A stretch of DNA of 64,000 bases, taken from NCBI GenBank assembly GCA_902478785.1, contig CABSMJ010000008.1, positions 51,538 through 115,537 on the forward strand. The letters are read 5' to 3'. The notes beneath the pieces are model-generated. The model searched no databases, was not told the origin of the DNA, and worked only from the letters and a program-made list of their open reading frames with translations. The position numbers and the translations under genes are program-made. This stretch comes from an uncultured Oscillospiraceae bacterium. GTDB lineage: Bacteria > Bacillota > Clostridia > Oscillospirales > Oscillospiraceae. This document shows, one piece after another, positions 59,808 through 64,000 of this stretch (position 1 is the stretch's first letter; every line of letters starts with the position of its first letter).

Positions 59808-60413
59808 ATGATGAGTAACTTATCTGACAAAAGAGTCAATAGAACGAAAAGAGATTTAAAGCTATCTTTTGTTGAACTTTGCAATCAAAAAAACGTGCAA
59901 GATATCTCTGTTTCAGATATAGTAGATCATGCCGGGTATTCACGGAGCACCTTTTATGCCCATTACGATAGTAAAACCGCTTTTTTAGTTGCTTTTTTAG
60001 ACGATGAGATAAATTACTACATAAACAACTATATTTCATCTTTTAAGGCAATAAATCATCAACAGGCTTCCCAAATAGCGAATGAAGCATTATTTACGCA
60101 TGTATACCAAAACAAATCTTTTTATCAACTGTTATTCTCAGAAGAGTTCAAAAAGAGCCTAAATGTAAAAGAATACTTTTTAAAAAAAGTCGTTGATACT
60201 TTTATATCTACTTTCGATATTCAATTTAAGGATACTGTAATAGATACTTCCATTGATCGTGAACTCTACATTTCCTGCAATGTAGAAACTTATTTAACAG
60301 CCATCGCTTATTGGATAAAGATTGATTTTAAATATTCGCCTGCATACATGGTTAAACAGATGCACCTCATTACAAAAAACTCCTCTGCCAGTATTTATGT
60401 TAGGAGAGATTAA
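59808..60413 (+). CDS. TetR/AcrR-family transcriptional regulator, 201 aa
   Basis: An N-terminal helix-turn-helix (about 12-58) with RTKRDLKLSFVELCNQKN, ISVSDIVDHAGYSRSTFYAHY, followed by a helical ligand-binding domain. Start at the first of two adjacent ATGs at 59808, with GGAG 6 bases upstream; the frame open to 59697 would add an unusual N-terminus. Divergent from the ene-reductase operon, whose repressor it probably is. Very AT-rich, consistent with transfer. Confidence 0.88.
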   Translation: MMSNLSDKRVNRTKRDLKLSFVELCNQKNVQDISVSDIVDHAGYSRSTFYAHYDSKTAFLVAFLDDEINYYINNYISSFKAINHQQASQIANEALFTHVYQNKSFYQLLFSEEFKKSLNVKEYFLKKVVDTFISTFDIQFKDTVIDTSIDRELYISCNVETYLTAIAYWIKIDFKYSPAYMVKQMHLITKNSSASIYVRRD

Positions 60414-60538
60414 ATATCCCCTATCATACCGGCCTTTCCTGAACGCATAAAAGTGGTGGAGATAGGTAAATTCAGTTTGTTCTTTAGCCTCTAGATTTCA
60501 TACTTAAAATTTGTATGTGTTTTACATATGTACTTTGA

Positions 60539-60580
60539 AAGCTGCGATGGAGAAAACATTTTCCACCGCAGCTTTATCAT
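60539..60580 (+). terminator. Terminator after the TetR gene
   Basis: AAAGCTGCG and TGGA/AAAA segments pair with TTTTCCA and CGCAGCTTT (60539-60547 with 60568-60576), an imperfect stem of about 16 pairs, without a long T-run. Confidence 0.5.
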
Positions 60581-60787
60581 TACCCTACGAGTTTGTACCA
60601 GGAATCGAAAACTCGTGAAACGCTTATATGGTCGTGTCAAGAATTTTGCGCGAATTGGTTTATAGACTCCAGGATAAGTGAAGTCAGCAATGGAGACGTC
60701 CTTACCAGCAGTCTCTAGGTGCTTCATCTCCATATGCTTTTTGATCACAGCAAAAATTTCAGCTCAGCTTTTCCTTTGTAAAGCAAA
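60581..60787. other. Unrecognised stretch at the right end of island 1
   Basis: The minus strand holds a frame (60491-60748) with KHMEMKHLETAGKDVSIADF and YPGVYKPIRAKFLTRPYKRF. It has no ribosome-binding site and resembles the tail of some larger protein that I cannot name. Confidence 0.3.
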
Positions 60788-60823
60788 AAAAGTTCCTGAT
60801 TTCTTACGAAATCAGGAACTTTT
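60788..60823. terminator. Terminator next to the second tRNA fragment
   Basis: A 16-base perfect stem (60788-60803 with 60808-60823) with A/T ends on both strands. Its core CCTGATTTC is shared with the terminator at 63902, downstream of the tRNA. Confidence 0.85.
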
Positions 60824-60869
60824 TGGTGGAGACTGCTGGACTCGAACCAGTGACCTCCTGCGTGTGAAG
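60821..60869 (-). repeat. tRNA-Val 3' half-copy (attachment-site scar 2)
   Basis: 49 bases identical to 63931-63979, that is the 3' part of tRNA-Val from the anticodon loop to CCA. The match breaks off at CTTCACAC just at the 5' side of the anticodon loop. Separates the two islands. Confidence 0.88.
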
Positions 60870-61228
60870 ATCCGTCTGGACATTAAAGCCCTGCTATTGG
60901 GCGCTTTCTGCGGGCGTTCCGCTCACGCTGCGTTTTCACTCGCGATCTTTTTCCTTCATCTTTTGCCCTCTTGAGCCACCCTGCCTCCGCGCGGTTTGGG
61001 ACAGTGTACGGTATGTTCTGCGGACAGGACGCTCCCCAGTCCTTGTCGGTGTCCTCCACCGACAGGAACGGGGAGCGTTTTTCACGCCTCTGACTGCCTG
61101 GATTGTACCGTTAAGGCCAAGATTAAGCAAATCATTTCTGCGCCATCTACGGTTCAAAAAATGGGGGACTGTAGACGAAAAGATGTATTTCACTTCCGGA
61201 GATTAAGAAAACTTAAGAAAATCTTCAG
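60870..61228. other. Junction region, no gene
   Basis: GC-rich up to about 61080, with a long imperfect hairpin at 61029-61078 (ACGCTCCCC ... GGGGAGCGT) followed by T5. The GC-rich part may be host-like DNA trapped between the islands. Confidence 0.45.
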
Positions 61229-61256
61229 TTGTTTTCTCAACCTTATATGGTACAAT
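61229..61256 (+). promoter_or_regulatory. Promoter of the ABC exporter genes
   Basis: TTGTTT (61229-61234), a 16-base spacer and TACAAT (61251-61256), about 155 bases before the start codon. Confidence 0.5.
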
Positions 61257-61417
61257 CTCAGCACTCAGTCAAGATATGGACGGGGAGGACATGATGTGAA
61301 ATACAGTTCCATGCCCTGGAAGGGATAACCGATCAACCAGTTTACTTGGTACTCGAACTGAAATAAAGTTCACAGTTTGTTGTCATTGATTATAAATACA
61401 ATAAAGGCGGCGATGAT

Positions 61418-62329
61418 ATGGAATATATTTTGCAAACGGATAACCTGTCGAAAGTCTACGGAACAAAAACGGTTCTGGATCATGTGAGTATTCATGTACC
61501 GAAAAAGTCGATCTATGGTTTGGTGGGAAAAAACGGAGCCGGAAAGACTACGCTTATGCGTATTATCTGCGGCTTAACCCAGCAAAGTGAAGGCAGTTAT
61601 ACACTGCTGGGTAAGTCAGATGATGCTGCAGTACGGAATAACATGGGGATGCTGATTGAAAAGCCGGGCATCTACGAGCATATGACAGCATTGGAAAATT
61701 TGCGCTATTTTTCCATGCTGTTTGGCATCCAATCTCAAGATCATCATAAAATACTGGAAATGGTTGGATTGCAGAATGCTGGGAAAAAGAAAGCACGCCA
61801 ATTTTCCCTGGGGATGAAGCAACGGCTGGGCATTGCAATTTCGTTGCTGGGAAATCCTGATTTTCTCATTCTCGACGAGCCGATCAATGGTCTTGACCCG
61901 GAAGGTGTCTATGAGATGCGTAAAATGCTGGAGACATTAAATCGTGAAAATGGTACCACCATCATGATTGCCAGCCATATCCTAAGCGAATTATATAAAC
62001 TGGCGACGGATTACGCCATTATTGATGGCGGATGTCTGATCGATGAGTTCAGCAAAGAAACGCTGGAACGTGCATGCAGCAGCGGTGTTCAGGTTACGGT
62101 TGAGCCGGAATACCTGCAGGGTGCAAAAACACTCATTGCATCCCGTTACCCGGATGTCCGATGTGAAGTCCTTTCCAATCAAAGCTTGCGCTTGGACGAG
62201 AAAATCAATCCGGCGGACCTCAACCAGTTCCTGGTGGAAAACAACGTGCGTGTGTGTGGCTTGAGTAGAAACGGTGAGGACATTGAGAAATTTTTTGTAG
62301 AAAAACTTTCTGGAGGGCAAGCAGTATGA
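61418..62329 (+). CDS. ABC transporter ATP-binding protein (BcrA/lantibiotic-immunity type), 303 aa
   Basis: A single-domain ATPase with Walker A GKNGAGKTT near residue 40, signature FSLGMKQRLGIA near residue 130 and Walker B FLILDEPINGLDPEG. The C-terminal 80 residues are variable. Such proteins pair with a six-helix permease in bacitracin, lantibiotic or antimicrobial-peptide immunity, which is inferred here. AAAGGCGG precedes the ATG. It overlaps the permease gene by ATGA. Confidence 0.9.
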   Translation: MEYILQTDNLSKVYGTKTVLDHVSIHVPKKSIYGLVGKNGAGKTTLMRIICGLTQQSEGSYTLLGKSDDAAVRNNMGMLIEKPGIYEHMTALENLRYFSMLFGIQSQDHHKILEMVGLQNAGKKKARQFSLGMKQRLGIAISLLGNPDFLILDEPINGLDPEGVYEMRKMLETLNRENGTTIMIASHILSELYKLATDYAIIDGGCLIDEFSKETLERACSSGVQVTVEPEYLQGAKTLIASRYPDVRCEVLSNQSLRLDEKINPADLNQFLVENNVRVCGLSRNGEDIEKFFVEKLSGGQAV

Positions 62330-63063
62330 AGAATCTAATTCGTGGACATATCTATCAGCTTAAAAAAGACAATTTCTTTTTTGGATGCCTTGCTCTGAGC
62401 TTTGTTTTTCTGATGGTATCGGTTCGGTATTTTTCTCCGGGACCTGAATCAACTCCTACTATGGGTGTGAACAGCTTTTTTAGTTCGTTTTTGAGCGGTG
62501 ATATCATTCTCTATGCCTTCATGTTGCTAACAGCAAATATAGTAGCGGAAGCTTATCGTTCTGGCGCAATGAAAACGATCATAGGCCGAGGCGTCGCGAA
62601 GAAAAAATACTATCTTTCTATCGCTCTTACAATATCCGCTGTCTATTTATTGGTTATGCTGATTAGCGGCATCGTTATAGGGATGTATGCATACAACAGA
62701 TTTGGCATGGGGACAGTCCTTTATCCCAGTTACTATGCGCTTTCCGTCGTAGCGCGCGTCCTTTTTGTGATGGCACACATCAGTTTTGTAATTACGATGA
62801 CAATTCTTACCAGAAATGCAATTACAGGAATTGTGTTTGGGCTTGTTATTCCAAATATCCCGCAAATTTTGGAGATGGTTCTCGGCTTTTTGAAGATCAA
62901 CATGGAACTTGATTTGTTCAAAATCTCTGCCCATATGCCATCTATTTATGAGGCATCAAATGATTTAACATCATTTTTGCCGTGCTTTTTCGTGTTGAGC
63001 GGTTATCTTATTGTATCTATTGCTGCGGGGTTTTGGCTTTTGAAGCATCAGGATATCAAGTGA
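62326..63063 (+). CDS. ABC-2-type transporter permease, 245 aa
   Basis: A six-helix membrane protein (helices at about 20-40, 60-80, 100-125, 140-165, 170-190 and 225-243), with the layout of BcrB/lantibiotic-immunity permeases. AEAYRSGAMKTIIGRGVAKKKYYLS near residue 85 (charged stretch after helix 2) is typical. It overlaps the ATPase gene by 4 bases. Probably exports or extracts a peptide; no self-peptide gene is visible next to it. Confidence 0.85.
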   Translation: MKNLIRGHIYQLKKDNFFFGCLALSFVFLMVSVRYFSPGPESTPTMGVNSFFSSFLSGDIILYAFMLLTANIVAEAYRSGAMKTIIGRGVAKKKYYLSIALTISAVYLLVMLISGIVIGMYAYNRFGMGTVLYPSYYALSVVARVLFVMAHISFVITMTILTRNAITGIVFGLVIPNIPQILEMVLGFLKINMELDLFKISAHMPSIYEASNDLTSFLPCFFVLSGYLIVSIAAGFWLLKHQDIK

Positions 63064-63137
63064 AAAAGAAACATTCAAATCTTGCGAAGATTTTCTGCTG
63101 ATGCTTTCAGTTCCGAGGATGGCAGCGGCGCGGGGAA

Positions 63138-63230
63138 TTTCCTGCACTGAGAATCGGTATCCGCATCGTAATTCCTAAGGATGAACTCAGGGAATGGATC
63201 AAGCGGAATATGGGGAAGCAGAGGACCTAA
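63138..63230 (+). pseudogene. Excisionase C-terminal fragment
   Basis: The frame ends ALRIGIRIVIPKDELREWI and a stop at 63230, similar to the wing and last helix of Xis-type excisionases (IGRRxxIPKxEL). The N-terminal helix-turn-helix is absent, so the gene is truncated. It sits between the ABC genes and the integrase fragment, as xis does in integrative elements. Confidence 0.5.
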
Positions 63231-63241
63231 ATAAAAAATGG

Positions 63242-63267
63242 CGGCACCCGGGAAACCGGGTGCCGCT
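63242..63267 (+). terminator. Hairpin after the excisionase fragment
   Basis: GCGGCACCCGG-GAAA-CCGGGTGCCGC, a perfect 11-base stem with a GAAA tetraloop, followed by TTTG. Confidence 0.65.
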
Positions 63268-63429
63268 TTGAATTTGCTAACAATATTGATAACTCTATGC
63301 GGCTGGGATGGCAATAGAGGCCAGGGCGAGGTATTGTGTGTCGCTGGCAGGGGGGAGCATATGATGCGCGATTATATGAAAGTCCTCTTCTGCAGGATGA
63401 GTACCTCAACAGCATTTATCTTCGGTTAT

Positions 63430-63748
63430 CGTCTAACCCAGGGGATCTTACAGGAACTGCTGGCGGAGCAGCTGTCATAAGACGGGAGAAATGTTTGATC
63501 CAGACTCCTTCAGGCACACTTATAAGAAGATCCTGAAAGCCATCAGTATGGAGCATATTCAGGTCCATGATTTTCGGCACACCTTCGCAACGCTGTCCTT
63601 AAAGAACGGGGTGGATATGAAGACCCTGTCTAGCACCTTGGGATGCTACAGCGCGGGCTTTACCCTCAGCTCCTATACTCATGCTATACCCGATATGATG
63701 CGGGAGGCGGCAGATACCATGGGAGATATGATCGGAAAGGCGATGTAA
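63430..63748 (+). pseudogene. int: Tyrosine recombinase (integrase) C-terminal remnant
   Basis: From 63491 the frame encodes the catalytic C-terminus: VHDFRHTFATLSLKNGVDM (box with Arg and His) and FTLSSYTHA with the nucleophilic Tyr. The usual LGHYS reads LGCYS, so the second conserved His is Cys. Upstream, ILQELLAEQLS (to a stop at 63480) looks like an integrase segment in another frame. The N-terminal 250 or so residues are missing. Not functional as it stands. It lies 186 bases from the tRNA gene, the normal place for an integrase. Confidence 0.75.
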
Positions 63749-63901
63749 CCACCAAAATAAACATAAGGCAACACCGGGTGGGGAAATTCCCTCCCGGTGC
63801 TGTCTCATTCTATCGGCTACTATCGCGGTATTGGTCAATGTATTGGGCGGAGAAAAAGTAGAAATTTAGAGCAAACTTTTTCACGGCGAATAAAAAGAAA
63901 A

Positions 63902-63933
63902 GAACCTGATTTCATATAAAATCAGGTTCTTTT
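63902..63933. terminator. Terminator downstream of tRNA-Val
   Basis: AAAGAACCTGATTT pairs with AAATCAGGTTCTTT around a short AT loop, followed on the minus strand by TTTTCTTTT. It shares its core with the terminator at 60788. Confidence 0.8.
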
Positions 63934-64000
63934 TGGTGGAGACTGCTGGACTCGAACCAGTGACCTCCTGCGTGTGAAGCAGGCGCTCTAACCAGCTGAG
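63934..64000 (-). tRNA. tRNA-Val (anticodon CAC), 5' end beyond the window
   Basis: Read on the minus strand from the edge: D arm (CTCAGCTGGTTAGAGC), anticodon arm CCTGC-TTCACAC-GCAGG, variable loop, T arm with GGTTCGAGTCC, acceptor strand AGTCTCC, discriminator A and encoded CCA (63936-63934). The anticodon CAC reads GUG. About ten 5' bases lie outside. It is the integration target of the islands to its left. Confidence 0.88.

Noticed and set aside
60491..60748. An 85-residue minus-strand frame
   Set aside because: No ribosome-binding site, no family, and it overlaps the TetR terminator hairpin; kept only as an unrecognised stretch.
1..64000. CRISPR array or insertion sequence
   Set aside because: No regularly spaced direct repeats and no transposase with recognisable catalytic motif were seen on either strand.

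Overview
The window looks like the chromosome of a GC-rich anaerobic gut Clostridium of the Oscillospiraceae type. The basis is indirect: strong GGAGG ribosome-binding sites, S-layer-homology surface proteins, a VanG-like glycopeptide-resistance cluster with vanC/G-type ligase, and several BMP-type ABC and TRAP transporters. Most of the window is GC-rich. The stretch from about 53.4 to 63.9 kb is clearly more AT-rich and carries integration scars.

Region 1 (1-10.9 kb, minus strand) reads as one long operon. It encodes the three catalytic genes of an acetoin/2-oxoacid dehydrogenase (E1 alpha, E1 beta, a short E2), a complete BMP-type ABC importer (ATPase, two permeases, two paralogous lipoproteins), two short-chain dehydrogenases and the start of another gene. 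A sigma-A-type promoter and a GntR/FadR-like operator precede it. Import, alcohol oxidation and acyl-CoA formation from one alcohol or hydroxyketone is the simplest reading, but the substrate is unknown.

Region 2 (11.3-17.0 kb) holds a hybrid histidine kinase, an Hpt protein and an HD-GYP response regulator (minus strand). These are divergent from a two-gene ThrE-type amino-acid exporter. Region 3 (17.0-25.2 kb) is the VanG-like cluster: VanR, VanS, a C39-fold membrane peptidase, a D-Ala-D-Ser-type ligase, VanXY and the membrane serine racemase VanT. A GGDEF protein is divergent from vanR. Two flavodoxin-like reductases, a 50-residue protein and a YetF-type membrane protein follow.

Region 4 (27.5-33.2 kb, minus strand) is a second BMP-type ABC transporter led by a 5-formyltetrahydrofolate cyclo-ligase-like gene. 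Its leader contains a terminator preceded by a structured segment, which is riboswitch-like architecture. Next come a broken SLH/serine-hydrolase gene, an operon of an MFS transporter, two iron alcohol dehydrogenases and an old-yellow-enzyme-type reductase (34.5-40.3 kb), a LysR regulator, a TRAP large permease with a small membrane partner, and a 1213-residue SLH-anchored beta-helix surface protein.

Region 5 (47.9-53.0 kb, plus strand) has an unusual regulator followed by a small ORF, two paralogous DUF5058-like membrane proteins, a third membrane protein and an M20 peptidase. This is probably an uptake-and-hydrolysis system for an acylated or peptidyl compound.

Region 6 (53.35-64.0 kb) is two AT-richer islands in tandem. 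They are bounded by 3' half-copies of a tRNA gene at 53.36 and 60.82 kb and by the tRNA-Val(CAC) gene that runs off the window end. Island 1 carries a MatC-like permease, an MFS transporter, an SDR, a second old-yellow-enzyme-type reductase and a divergent TetR regulator. Island 2 carries an ABC exporter plus excisionase and tyrosine-integrase remnants beside the tRNA.
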